Source of the DNA: CAZMCT01 sp964564785 | GTDB lineage: Bacteria > Planctomycetota > Phycisphaerae > UBA1845 > Fen-1342 | Direction of reading: 5' to 3' | Assembly (NCBI GenBank): GCA_964564785.1 | Contig: CAZMCT010000122.1 | Span: forward strand, 1-11,758 | DNA length: 11,758 nt | Shown: positions 1-6,135 of the stretch, piece by piece | Position numbering within the stretch: position 1 is the first letter of the stretch | Layout of the letters: the number at the start of each line of letters is the position of its first letter | The notes under the pieces: model-generated | Databases searched by the model: none | Seen by the model: the letters and a program-made list of their open reading frames with translations, nothing else | Told to the model about the DNA's origin: nothing | Translations under genes and position numbers: made by a program

Positions 1-39
1 GAGTAGGGTTCCGACGGCTGCGCCGGCGGCGGCGGGCAC

Positions 40-45
40 TATAAT
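40..45 (+). promoter_or_regulatory. Candidate -10 element ahead of the ferritin gene
   Basis: A perfect TATAAT stands alone in very GC-rich sequence, 137 bp before the ferritin ATG. No convincing -35 box lies 16-18 bp upstream, so the call rests on the hexamer and its likeness to hexamers ahead of other genes in this window. The rest of 1-181 shows no coding signal apart from the ferritin ribosome-binding site. Confidence 0.35.
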
Positions 46-181
46 CCGGGACCGTTGTCGATGCGTCGTCGCCCGTGTTGGGCAAGACGTCGTCAGCGTC
101 TGACCAAGCCTCGTAGCGGGCACTGTCAGCCTGATCCGCCCGACGTCGCATCAGGACAATCAGGAGAAAGGTGGATTTCGA

Positions 182-667
182 ATGGCGATTTCGCAGACCA
201 TGGCCGCCCGGCTCAACGAGCAGATTGGCAACGAGTTCAATGCCTCGCAGGTGTACCTCTCCATGGCGTGCATGTTCGAGGCGATGGGGCTCAAGAACTT
301 GGCGAAGATGTTCCGCAAGCAGACGGAAGAGGAGCGCAAGCACGCGCTCAAAATCATCGACTACCTGCCCACAGTCGAAGCCACCGTCAAGCTCGGCGCG
401 ATCCCCGAGCCACCCCCGAGCTGGCCTTCCGTCGAGGCTGCCGTCGAGTCGGCGTTGGCGCACGAGCGGAAGGTCACGGATCAGTACAACGAGCTGATGT
501 CCCTGGCCGAGAAAGAGAAGGACTATGCCACGCGCAGCTTCCTGACCTGGTTTGTGGACGAGCAGGTCGAGGAGGTCGACTCGATGCTCAACCTGCTGCA
601 CGCCGTCCGGATGGCCGGCAAGAACCTGTTGCAGCTCGAGGCCTACGTGATCCACGCGGCGTCGTAG
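182..667 (+). CDS. ftnA: Non-haem bacterial ferritin
   Basis: Encodes a 161-residue ferritin that oxidises Fe(II) and stores iron as a mineral inside a 24-subunit cytoplasmic cage. The length is typical of FtnA-type ferritins. The di-iron ferroxidase ligands are all visible: E18, E51 and H54 (in EEERKHA), E95, Q128 and E131, with the conserved Y25 after NEFNASQV. The start ATG is supported by AGGTGG about 7 nt upstream, with a further AGGAG at 162-166. Bacterioferritin is unlikely because the sequence follows the FtnA pattern with Q128 in the C site, and Dps is excluded by length and ligand spacing. A TATAAT at 40-45 may be the promoter; mdh follows after about 108 bp with its own promoter-like sequence, so the gene is probably transcribed alone. 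No Fur-box-like operator was recognised. Confidence 0.93.
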   Translation: MAISQTMAARLNEQIGNEFNASQVYLSMACMFEAMGLKNLAKMFRKQTEEERKHALKIIDYLPTVEATVKLGAIPEPPPSWPSVEAAVESALAHERKVTDQYNELMSLAEKEKDYATRSFLTWFVDEQVEEVDSMLNLLHAVRMAGKNLLQLEAYVIHAAS

Positions 668-690
668 CCGCTGCGAGCCGCAGCGCGCCG

Positions 691-719
691 TCGTCACGGC
701 TCCGGCCCGGCGGTACAAT
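691..719 (+). promoter_or_regulatory. Candidate promoter of mdh
   Basis: TCGTCA (691-696, four of six matches to TTGACA) and TACAAT (714-719) are separated by exactly 17 bp. The -10 lies 57 bp before the mdh ATG. The same TACAAT hexamer occurs ahead of thiL and of the gene at 7387. Confidence 0.5.
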
Positions 720-775
720 CCACCCGTGTGTCGGGCGGGGCCGCGACCGCGGCGCCGTGACCGGGAGAGTTTGCG

Positions 776-1720
776 ATGAAACGCGCCAAGATCACGGTCA
801 TCGGAGCGGGAAATGTCGGCGCCACCTGCGCGCACTGGGCCGCGGCCAAGGAGCTGGGTGACATCGTCCTGGTCGATATCGTCGAGGGCCTGCCACAGGG
901 CAAGGCGCTCGATCTGTACGAAGCTTCCCCCATCGAGGGCTTCGACGTCCGCCTCAAGGGCACCAACGACTACGAAGAGACGGCCGACAGCGACGTCGTC
1001 ATCATCACGTCCGGAATCCCGCGGAAGCCGGGCATGAGCCGCGACCAGCTCCTGGAAACCAACGTGCGGATTGTGGCCGACGTGACGGCGAAGGCCGCCG
1101 CCCGGAGCCCGGAGGCGATCCTGATCGTCGTGTCGAACCCGCTCGACGCGATGGTCTTCACTGCGCACCAAGTCTCAGGCTTCCCAACCGAGCGCGTCAT
1201 GGGGCAGGCCGGCGTGCTCGACACCGCCCGCTATCGCGCGTTCATTGCGGCCGAGATCGGGTGCAGCGTTGAGGACGTCAGCGCCATGCTGCTGGGAGGC
1301 CACGGCGACGACATGGTCCCGCTACCGCGGTATACCACCGTCGCGGGCATCCCGGTCACGCAGCTCATCGGCCCCGGAAAGCTCGACGAGATCGTCACCC
1401 GTACCCGTAACGGCGGCGCCGAGATCGTCAACCTGCTCAAGACCGGCAGCGCGTATTACGCCCCCGCAGCCGCCACGGTCGCGATGGCCGAATCGATCAT
1501 CCGCGATAAGAAACGGGTGCTGCCGTGCGCGGCGTATTGCGATGAGGAATATGGCGTCGGCGGGTTCTTCGTCGGCGTGCCGTGCCTCATCGGCCGCCGC
1601 GGCGTCGAGAAGGTGCTGGAGATCGAGCTGGACGCCCGCGAGAAGGAGATGCTCGCGGCGAGTGTCCAGCACGTGAAGGACCTGTGCGAGCAGGCGCGGA
1701 AGTACCTGCCCAAGATGTAG
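776..1720 (+). CDS. mdh: Malate dehydrogenase, LDH-like type
   Basis: A 314-residue NAD-dependent malate dehydrogenase that interconverts malate and oxaloacetate in the TCA cycle. The Rossmann motif GAGNVGA spans residues 10-16, and D34 at the end of the second strand indicates NAD rather than NADP. The mobile substrate loop reads IPRKPGMSRDQLLETN. R83 in the discriminating position, where lactate dehydrogenases carry Q, together with R89 argues for malate. D149 and R152 (GVLDTARYR) and the catalytic H176 (GGHGDDMVPL) complete the active site. The length and the MSRDQLLETN loop fit the LDH-like MDH group common in many bacteria rather than the E. coli type. GGGAGAG at 763-769 sits 6 nt before the ATG. 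The downstream YHS-repeat gene begins 43 nt after the stop and may be read through. Confidence 0.96.
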   Translation: MKRAKITVIGAGNVGATCAHWAAAKELGDIVLVDIVEGLPQGKALDLYEASPIEGFDVRLKGTNDYEETADSDVVIITSGIPRKPGMSRDQLLETNVRIVADVTAKAAARSPEAILIVVSNPLDAMVFTAHQVSGFPTERVMGQAGVLDTARYRAFIAAEIGCSVEDVSAMLLGGHGDDMVPLPRYTTVAGIPVTQLIGPGKLDEIVTRTRNGGAEIVNLLKTGSAYYAPAAATVAMAESIIRDKKRVLPCAAYCDEEYGVGGFFVGVPCLIGRRGVEKVLEIELDAREKEMLAASVQHVKDLCEQARKYLPKM

Positions 1721-1763
1721 TGGTCTGATGCAACCGGCGCGTCCGCGTGCCAGAGGAAACCCA

Positions 1764-2531
1764 ATGATGAAATGTGCGTGTTGGCCCGCCCTGGCGGGCG
1801 TGCTCTGTGTCCTGTCCACCGCTCTTGCCCAGCCGCCGGCCCCCGCGCAGCAGCCGGCCCAACCGCCGGCCGCGACTGCGCCCGCGATCCCGGGCACCGC
1901 GGGCGATCAGAAATCAACGCCCGTGCTCTGCCCCGTAACGGGCAAGCCGATCGACCGCAAGGTCGTCGCGCGGTATCGCGGCAAGTGGGTGTATTTCGCC
2001 GACGCCGACGCGAAGCAGAAGTTCGAGCAGAACCCCGGCGCCTTCGCCGACGGGCTGAAGAACCAGTGGGCCGCAAACCGCCCGGCCCGCATCCAGGTCA
2101 AGTGCCCGGTGACCGACAAGCCGCCCGCCGCCGAGATCTTCATCGGCCTGGGCGAAGACGCGGTCTTCTTTGCCACCGACGAGGCCAGGAAGAAGTACGA
2201 AGCCGACCCCAAAGCGTACCAGAAGCGGCTCGAGAACGAGTGCTACTCGTTCCAGACCCAGTGCGGCACGTGCGAAATGGAGATCGACCCCAAGGTCGCC
2301 CGCACGGTCGACGGCCGAACCGTGTACTTCTGCTGCGACGGCTGCGCGGGGCAATTCGAAGCCAAGAAGACCGAGTACTTCGCGCGCCTCGACCAGCAGG
2401 TCCGCGATAACAAGGCCGCGTACATCCGCCGGCAATTCGAGAAGGCTCTGGGTCAGAAAGCCGACGGCGGCAAGTCCGGCGACGCCAAACCCGCGCCCGC
2501 CCCGCCGGCCACGCAACCGGCCGCGCGCTGA
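1764..2531 (+). CDS. Exported protein with three tandem YHS-like metal-binding modules
   Basis: A 255-residue secreted or periplasmic protein. The start at 1764 is preferred over an in-frame ATG at 1728 because GAGG (1753-1756) lies 7 nt upstream and residues 1-22 then form a signal peptide ending STALA|Q. A Pro/Ala/Gln-rich linker (23-50) leads to three repeated modules at about 54-98, 112-156 and 165-209. Each starts with a Cys turn (CPVTGKPI, CPVTDKP, CGTCEMEI), followed by an aromatic strand (WVYFAD, AVFFAT, TVYFCCDGC) and a helix with a conserved Phe/Tyr and a closing Leu. This is the layout of YHS/TRASH-type domains, which bind metal through cysteines. The third module is the most Cys-rich (C167, C170, C190, C191, C194). 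The tail is Ala/Pro-rich. A role in metal binding or delivery in the periplasm is inferred; the partner is unknown. No promoter is seen in the 43-nt gap after mdh. Confidence 0.8.
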   Translation: MMKCACWPALAGVLCVLSTALAQPPAPAQQPAQPPAATAPAIPGTAGDQKSTPVLCPVTGKPIDRKVVARYRGKWVYFADADAKQKFEQNPGAFADGLKNQWAANRPARIQVKCPVTDKPPAAEIFIGLGEDAVFFATDEARKKYEADPKAYQKRLENECYSFQTQCGTCEMEIDPKVARTVDGRTVYFCCDGCAGQFEAKKTEYFARLDQQVRDNKAAYIRRQFEKALGQKADGGKSGDAKPAPAPPATQPAAR

Positions 2532-2582
2532 CGATTCGGGTTCGTCTTCAGGCGGGCTCCGCCGGACCCCGCCGGCCCGGCC

Positions 2583-3350
2583 CTACGCCTCGCACACCAG
2601 GCCGTCATACCCCAACTCCATGCCCGCCGGCAGAGCGGTGTTGGTCTCGGCGTGCTTCAACTCGTGTGCGATGTGCGTGAAATACGTCCGCCGCGCGCCG
2701 ATCCGTCGCGCCACTTCCACCGCCTGCTCGAGGTTGAAGTGCGTCGGGTGCGGCCGGCGCCGCAGCGCGTCCAGCACCAGGACCTCGAGCCCCGCCAGCA
2801 GCCGGTACGACTCGGCGGGGATGAAGCTGCAATCCGGGCAGTACGCGATGTCACCGATCCGGAACCCCAGCACCTGCGTCGGCCCGTGGTCATACGGGAT
2901 CGGCACGACTTCGCGCCCGAACAGCTCGAACGGACCCGTGACTTCGACCGCCCGCAGATTCGGCTTGGCGCTCGGATAGTCCGGATCGTCGGCGAACGCG
3001 TAGTCGAACATGCGCTGCACGCGCGCCAGCGTCGCGGCGCTGCCGTGCACGGCCAGCGGCGGCCGCCCGGGCAGCGTGAACCGCCGGATGTCGTCCAGCC
3101 CGACGACGTGGTCCGCATGCGCATGCGTCAGCAGCAGCGCATCTACCTGGGTGACGCCGCAAGCAACGCATTGCAGGCGCAGCTCCGGGCTCGTGTCCAC
3201 CAGCACGTGCCGCCCCTCGAAGCTGAACAGGGCGCTGGTCCGCGTCCGTCGGTCGCGCGGGTCGGCCGACGTGCACACCGGGCACGCGCAGGCGATCATC
3301 GGGATCCCGTGCGAGGTGCCCGAACCCAGGATCGTCAGCCGCACGCTCAT
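2583..3350 (-). CDS. PhnP-like metallo-beta-lactamase-fold hydrolase
   Basis: A 255-residue MBL-fold phosphodiesterase-like enzyme of the PhnP/RNase Z side of the superfamily (COG1235-like). The N-terminus GSGTSHGIPMIACACPVC is typical of the group and carries a Cys cluster (C21, C23, C26) that may hold a structural zinc. The metal motif THAHADH gives H76, H78, D80 and H81. Further likely ligands are H155 (YDHG), D194 (LVLDAL) and H226 (FTHIAHEL). E. coli PhnP cleaves phosphoribosyl cyclic phosphate, but no other phn genes are present here, so the substrate is unknown. The ATG at 3350 is chosen because the family begins directly with the beta-strand before GSGTSHG; an in-frame GTG at 3368 would add six residues. 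Neither start has a strong ribosome-binding site. The gene converges on the YHS-repeat gene with a gap of about 50 bp. Confidence 0.87.
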   Translation of the reverse strand: MSVRLTILGSGTSHGIPMIACACPVCTSADPRDRRTRTSALFSFEGRHVLVDTSPELRLQCVACGVTQVDALLLTHAHADHVVGLDDIRRFTLPGRPPLAVHGSAATLARVQRMFDYAFADDPDYPSAKPNLRAVEVTGPFELFGREVVPIPYDHGPTQVLGFRIGDIAYCPDCSFIPAESYRLLAGLEVLVLDALRRRPHPTHFNLEQAVEVARRIGARRTYFTHIAHELKHAETNTALPAGMELGYDGLVCEA

Positions 3351-3394
3351 CTCGCCCAGCCGCTGCACGGTTCGCGCGCCGTACCGGCCGCCGC

Positions 3395-3400
3395 ATTATA
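3395..3400 (-). promoter_or_regulatory. Candidate -10 element of the PhnP-like gene
   Basis: Read on the minus strand this is a perfect TATAAT, 45 bp ahead of the ATG at 3350. No good -35 match was found at 16-18 bp. It is the only AT-rich hexamer in the vicinity. Confidence 0.45.
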
Positions 3401-3424
3401 AGACGCTGCCGTTTCCGCGGTACT

Positions 3425-3652
3425 CGCCGCGGCGACAACATCCGCTGGGGCCATCTCGCGCTGGCCTCGTTCGTCTTCCACGGCCGGTGGGATTGGCGCT
3501 ACACGTTGCTGCCGGCATTCAGCGGCCTGATCGACTTCGCGGCCGCGCTGCTGATAGCGTGCCGGCCGTACTCGCCGGGTTTCCGTTTTGTGCCAGTTCC
3601 GCTCCCCGGGCCCTCGCCGTCCTCGCGACCATGCTCGACCCGACCCGCTTGA
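3425..3652 (+). pseudogene. Start-less coding-like fragment, possible remnant of a membrane protein gene
   Basis: Read in the frame beginning at 3425, this stretch gives about 75 residues up to a TGA at 3650-3652. It contains RWGHLALASFVFHGRWDW and then a hydrophobic segment YTLLPAFSGLIDFAAALLIA long enough for one membrane helix. In the first 51 codons (3425-3577), 47 end in G or C, matching real genes in this window; after 3577 the bias falls off. There is no ATG in frame and no ribosome-binding site, and the frame runs upstream into the divergent hydrolase promoter. I read it as the C-terminal scrap of a decayed or rearranged gene. I do not recognise the family. The alternative is chance coding-like composition. 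Repeat copy A begins 8 nt after its stop. Confidence 0.35.
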
Positions 3653-3660
3653 GTGATCAA

Positions 3661-3738
3661 GGGGACAGGCACCGCGGGAGTGGTTGTTGGCGCTACCGTG
3701 ACGGTCGGTTGACGCGGAGCCGCCCCCGTTTTTTCAAC
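3661..3738 (+). repeat. Dispersed 61-bp repeat, copy A
   Basis: The core 3661-3721 aligns without gaps to copy B (53 of 61 identical) and copy C (50 of 61). It starts GGGGACAGGCACCGCGG and ends GACGCGGAGCC, followed by a C-run and T-run (CCCCCGTTTTTTCAAC) that resembles the flank of copy C. The ends pair imperfectly with each other (GGGGnC-GGCnCCGC against its complement), so the unit can fold into one long hairpin with an inner stem around CTACC/GGT. It lies between the gene fragment and the small gene at 3779. Confidence 0.8.
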
Positions 3739-3745
3739 AAGCTTG

Positions 3746-3771
3746 TATACTTAAGATAGAGCGTCAGGAGG
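3746..3771 (+). promoter_or_regulatory. Candidate -10 (TATACT) and strong ribosome-binding site of the 68-residue gene
   Basis: TATACT at 3746-3751 (alternatively TAAGAT at 3752-3757) lies in an AT-rich island directly after repeat copy A. A complete AGGAGG at 3766-3771 is 7 nt from the ATG at 3779, the best Shine-Dalgarno sequence in the window. No clear -35 is placed correctly for TATACT; a TTTTCA at 3731-3736 inside the repeat flank is 15 bp from TAAGAT. Confidence 0.45.
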
Positions 3772-3778
3772 CTGTGCC

Positions 3779-3985
3779 ATGATCGTCGAACTCACATCTA
3801 CTCAGCGCACACTGCTCCTGCGGCTGGTCAACGAGGCGCTCGACGAGATCGGCCCGGAAATCCGGCACACCACGATGCGCGATTACAAGGCCGATCTGCG
3901 CGACGAACGGCTCAGGCTGCGCCAGTTGCACGACCTGCTCGCCGACGTAAACGAGCTGGAAGCGGCAGACCACACTCGGGCGTGA
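3779..3985 (+). CDS. Small hypothetical protein, 68 residues
   Basis: Not recognised with a name. The protein is soluble, highly charged and almost certainly all-helical: an N-terminal strand or turn (MIVELTSTQ), a helix QRTLLLRLVNEALDEIGPEI, a short HTTMRDYKADL stretch, and a second helix RDERLRLRQLHDLLADVNEL. Two amphipathic helices of this kind suggest a helical hairpin or dimerisation unit. There is no signal peptide, Cys or DNA-binding motif. That the gene is real is supported by the perfect AGGAGG 7 nt before the ATG, an AT-rich promoter-like island, and G/C-rich third positions in this frame. It stands alone, flanked by copies A and B of the dispersed repeat, with the TPR gene converging on it about 120 bp away. 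Small proteins of this look are known as uncharacterised proteins; the function is unknown. Confidence 0.72.
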   Translation: MIVELTSTQRTLLLRLVNEALDEIGPEIRHTTMRDYKADLRDERLRLRQLHDLLADVNELEAADHTRA

Positions 3986-4072
3986 TACGACCCGCGGTCA
4001 GGACAAGCGCCGCCGGCGGAAAAGACGGGCCGGCTCGGCTGGGGCTCCGCGCCGTGACCGCCCGCTGAAAAA

Positions 4073-4149
4073 GCGGACGGGCACCGCGGGAGTGGCTTTT
4101 GGCGCTACCGCGAGGGTGGGTTGGCGCGGAGCCAGCGCCCTTCCTCGAC
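4073..4149 (+). repeat. Dispersed 61-bp repeat, copy B (overlaps the 3' end of the TPR gene)
   Basis: The core 4073-4133 is gapless against copy A (53 of 61 identical) and copy C (49 of 61), in the same orientation. The left end GCGGACGGGCACCGCGGG and right end GGCGCGGAGCC can pair imperfectly. The inner hairpin CTACC-GCGAG-GGTGG is conserved with one wobble pair. Weaker likeness to copies A and C continues to about 4149 (CTTCCTCGAC against TTTTTCAAC). Positions 4105-4133 are also the last codons of the minus-strand TPR gene. Confidence 0.8.
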
Positions 4150-5109
4150 GGGCTGCTCGGGCTGTCGGGCGACCGGTTTGGTGATCGCCAGGTACTCCCA
4201 GACGATGTCGTTCCGCGGCAGCCCCCGTGCGGCCTGCCGGAACGCGGCGTGGGCCGCATCCAGCCGCCCGCGCTGGAACTCGAAGAACCCCAGGAGCAGA
4301 TACTCGTCCGCCGGGACGAGGGGCCGGGCGTTCAGCCGTGCGGCCAAGGCGTCGATCTGGGCCTCGAAGTCCGCCGCGTCCGGATAATACTGCTGGAGGT
4401 CCAGCCGCATCGGGACCAGCTTCGGTTGGAGCTCGAGCGCGCGTCGCAGCGCCTGGGCCGCCTCGGCATCGTGCCCGACGGCCAGCCGGGCCTGGGCGAG
4501 GTGGATCCGGCAACCGGGATCGGCATGGTTGAGATCGGCCGCACGCGTCAGGGGGACGATCGCCTCGCGGTACTTGCCGGCTTCCATGAGTGCGAGGCCC
4601 TCGTGGATCGCTTCCGCATGCGCGCCGGAAAGCCGCACATTGCGACGTCGCGCGTCGCGCTCGTTGAGCCACTCGTTCCGCGCGGCCCGCTGCTCGGCCC
4701 GCCGGGCCCGCTGAAGGTCGCGCCAGTTGTCGATCGAGGACGGGCTGTGCAGATCGAGCGTGTATACCAGGTACTGCACGTGCGGGTCGTCGGGATTCGG
4801 GCGCCACGTCCGCGCCAGCTCGTACTCCGGGCCGAACGTCGGCCAGTAATCGCCCGGGTACTCGACCGGACCGGCGGCCAACGGCAGGTCGCGCGGCAGC
4901 GCTGCACCGCGCGGCTCCACCACCTCGACCCGGCGCGCGGACCGATCGGGCAAGTCGGTCACGCGGACGATCAGCACGGCGGGCTTGGCCGGGATCGGCC
5001 GCGGCTTGACGGTCTCCAGTGTGACCGGCCGCCGCACGCTCACTTGACCGCAGGCCGATGCCGCCAGGAATAGAAGCACACCAGACTTGACCAGCCGCAG
5101 ACGGTCCAT
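4105..5109 (-). CDS. Exported TPR-repeat protein
   Basis: A 334-residue protein with an N-terminal signal sequence (residues 1-20, VLLFLAASAC). C20 could be a lipidation site, though Ala at -3 is atypical, so it is either a lipoprotein or an ordinary secreted protein. Residues 23-125 form a Pro-rich, likely beta region with no recognised domain. Residues 128-160 are a very Arg-rich charged helix. TPR helices follow at about 164-198 (AEAIHEGLALMEAGKYREAI), 199-232 (GHDAEAAQALRRALELQP) and 268-300 (LLLGFFEFQRGRLDAAHAAF). TPRs bind other proteins; the partner is unknown. The start is supported by GAGAGG 6 nt upstream and a TAGAAT 55 bp upstream. The final nine or so residues and the stop lie within repeat copy B, so the C-terminus was probably changed by that repeat. 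Confidence 0.82.
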   Translation of the reverse strand: MDRLRLVKSGVLLFLAASACGQVSVRRPVTLETVKPRPIPAKPAVLIVRVTDLPDRSARRVEVVEPRGAALPRDLPLAAGPVEYPGDYWPTFGPEYELARTWRPNPDDPHVQYLVYTLDLHSPSSIDNWRDLQRARRAEQRAARNEWLNERDARRRNVRLSGAHAEAIHEGLALMEAGKYREAIVPLTRAADLNHADPGCRIHLAQARLAVGHDAEAAQALRRALELQPKLVPMRLDLQQYYPDAADFEAQIDALAARLNARPLVPADEYLLLGFFEFQRGRLDAAHAAFRQAARGLPRNDIVWEYLAITKPVARQPEQPVEEGRWLRANPPSR

Positions 5110-5163
5110 GGCAGGCCTCTCGAGCCGCGACGCGCACCCCCGGCTGCGCGTCGGGCCAGCGCT

Positions 5164-5169
5164 ATTCTA
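5164..5169 (-). promoter_or_regulatory. Candidate -10 element of the TPR gene
   Basis: Minus-strand TAGAAT, 55 bp ahead of the ATG at 5109. There is no good -35 match. The position and sequence agree with the other TAnAAT hexamers of the window. Confidence 0.4.
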
Positions 5170-5249
5170 CGGGACCACCGACGGGCGCGTCGCGGGAAAA
5201 GTACGGCCCGAGAAAGTTGCGGCGTGAGTCACCCCGTGGGCGTCAGCCC

Positions 5250-5306
5250 GGGACCGGCTAACCGGTACAGACGGCGACCGAGTCTCTTAGCACGAGTCCC
5301 GGTCCC
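5250..5306. other. Inverted repeat in the gap between the TPR gene and the small lipoprotein gene
   Basis: GGGACCGG (5250-5257) and its exact complement CCGGTCCC (5299-5306) enclose 41 nt that can themselves pair (CTAA with TTAG) and that contain a direct repeat of CGAGTC. A further GCACG/CGTGC pair lies at 5310-5343. The gap 5110-5385 otherwise holds only the TPR promoter. This could be a terminator region for the minus-strand operon or a structured RNA; there is no T-run. No known RNA family was recognised. Confidence 0.3.
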
Positions 5307-5385
5307 ACCGCACGAGGCCGGCACCGGGGCGCGGGAGCCGTGCTGCGACTGGATTACCCCCCCCGCGCCACCGAGAGCGGCGCGT

Positions 5386-5586
5386 CTACCGCGAGTACCA
5401 GCGCATCAGTCGCGACGGCCGATCCGCAAGCCAGATCATGTTCCAGTCCGTTGCGATCTGACGTGCATCCATCTCGGTGATGGCTTTATAATTCAATTCG
5501 TTTTCTTTGGCCGTGCGGGTGACCGTCGCACAGCCTCCCACCCACGCCACGGCCGTCAGCAATCCGAGCCAAACCCATTTACGCAT
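5386..5586 (-). CDS. Small putative lipoprotein, 66 residues
   Basis: The protein starts MRKWVWLGLLTAVAWVGGC: a short basic n-region, a hydrophobic core and a good lipobox (V16 G17 G18 C19). The mature part would be a 48-residue lipid-anchored peptide rich in charged and aromatic residues (ATDWNMIWLADRPSRLMRWY). The start is supported by GAGAGG 6 nt upstream. It lies 63 nt downstream of tsaE in the same direction with no promoter-like hexamer between, so it is probably the last gene of a thiL-tsaE-lipoprotein transcript. The distinct C-terminal DW...W..DRPSRL..W pattern looks conserved rather than random and I would expect homologues in related planctomycetes, but I cannot name a function. 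Confidence 0.68.
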   Translation of the reverse strand: MRKWVWLGLLTAVAWVGGCATVTRTAKENELNYKAITEMDARQIATDWNMIWLADRPSRLMRWYSR

Positions 5587-5649
5587 GCGACACCTCTCGC
5601 GGCCGCCGACTCCGACCCCAGGTCAGTGTCCGCGGTACCGGGCGACCTG

Positions 5650-6135
5650 TCAACCGCGATTCTCAACGAGCCCGAGCGTTTTCAGCCGCTCGGCCGCCCA
5701 GGTGATCCGCATCCGCCGGTGCGTGGCGCCCGCATACTCGAGTTCGACGCGGCAGGCGTGTGGCGGCACAGCGCCCGGGGTGCGATCCGCCCACTCCAGC
5801 GCAATGACCCCCTCGGGGTCGCTCGCCAGCTCCTCGAGTCCGAGCGCCAGCAGCTCCTCCGTGCTCTCCAGCCGATAGGCGTCGATGTGGTACAGCCGCA
5901 GCCGACCCGCGTACTCGCGGATCAGCACGAAGGTCGGGCTCACCACCGTCTCATCGTCCGACACGCCGAGCCCGGCGGCCACGCCTTTCAGCAAGTGCGT
6001 CTTCCCCGCCCCCAGGGGTCCGCTCAGCGCCACGAAATCGCCCCCCCGGAGCGCCGCCCCCAGGCGTCGCCCCAGCCGCAGCGTCGCCGCCGGGCTCGCC
6101 AGCAGCACCTCGTGAATCGCGGCTGGCTCAGCCAC
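5650..6135 (-). CDS. tsaE: tRNA threonylcarbamoyladenosine biosynthesis ATPase TsaE
   Basis: TsaE is the ATPase partner of TsaB and TsaD in making t6A at position 37 of tRNAs that read ANN codons. With a GTG start at 6135 the protein has 161 residues, the normal family length. The P-loop GPLGAGKT is at 39-46, followed by SPTF (66-69), HIDAYRL (83-89) and the EW motif (E114 W115), all typical of TsaE. The GTG is preferred because it is preceded by a G-rich run (GGGGGCGGGG) and overlaps the end of thiL by 8 bp, the usual sign of translational coupling. An in-frame ATG at 6207 would add 24 poorly conserved residues and overlap thiL by 80 bp. tsaB and tsaD are not in the window. thiL-tsaE is also the gene order in Bacillus subtilis (thiL-ydiB). 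Confidence 0.9.
   Translation of the reverse strand: MAEPAAIHEVLLASPAATLRLGRRLGAALRGGDFVALSGPLGAGKTHLLKGVAAGLGVSDDETVVSPTFVLIREYAGRLRLYHIDAYRLESTEELLALGLEELASDPEGVIALEWADRTPGAVPPHACRVELEYAGATHRRMRITWAAERLKTLGLVENRG

Noticed and set aside
55..861. 268-codon plus-strand frame over ferritin and the start of mdh
   Set aside because: It is a frame-shifted shadow of ferritin with an Arg/Gln/Pro-rich product and no ribosome-binding site.
2551..2563. GGCGG-GCT-CCGCC hairpin between the YHS gene and the PhnP-like gene
   Set aside because: A 5-bp GC stem without a T-run is expected by chance in such GC-rich DNA; a terminator role is possible but unsupported.
4058..4080. Hairpin CCGCT-GAAAA-AGCGG with three further pairs after a C/A mismatch, between the small gene and the TPR gene
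   Set aside because: It might end transcription of the convergent genes, but it has no T-run, overlaps the left end of repeat copy B and is only moderately stable. I do not call it a terminator.
3998..5137. 379-codon minus-strand frame over the TPR gene
   Set aside because: It is an out-of-frame shadow. The product is Arg/Ala/Gly/Pro-rich without domains, while the overlapping frame (4105-5109) has TPR motifs, a signal sequence and a ribosome-binding site.
5224..5385. Possible tRNA or other standard RNA gene in the structured gap
   Set aside because: There is no T-loop GTTCGA-type sequence and no cloverleaf pairing, and I could not match 6S, SRP or RNase P landmarks.
5484..5489. TATAAT at 5484-5489 on the plus strand
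   Set aside because: It lies within the lipoprotein coding sequence on the other strand, and no plus-strand gene follows within several hundred bases.
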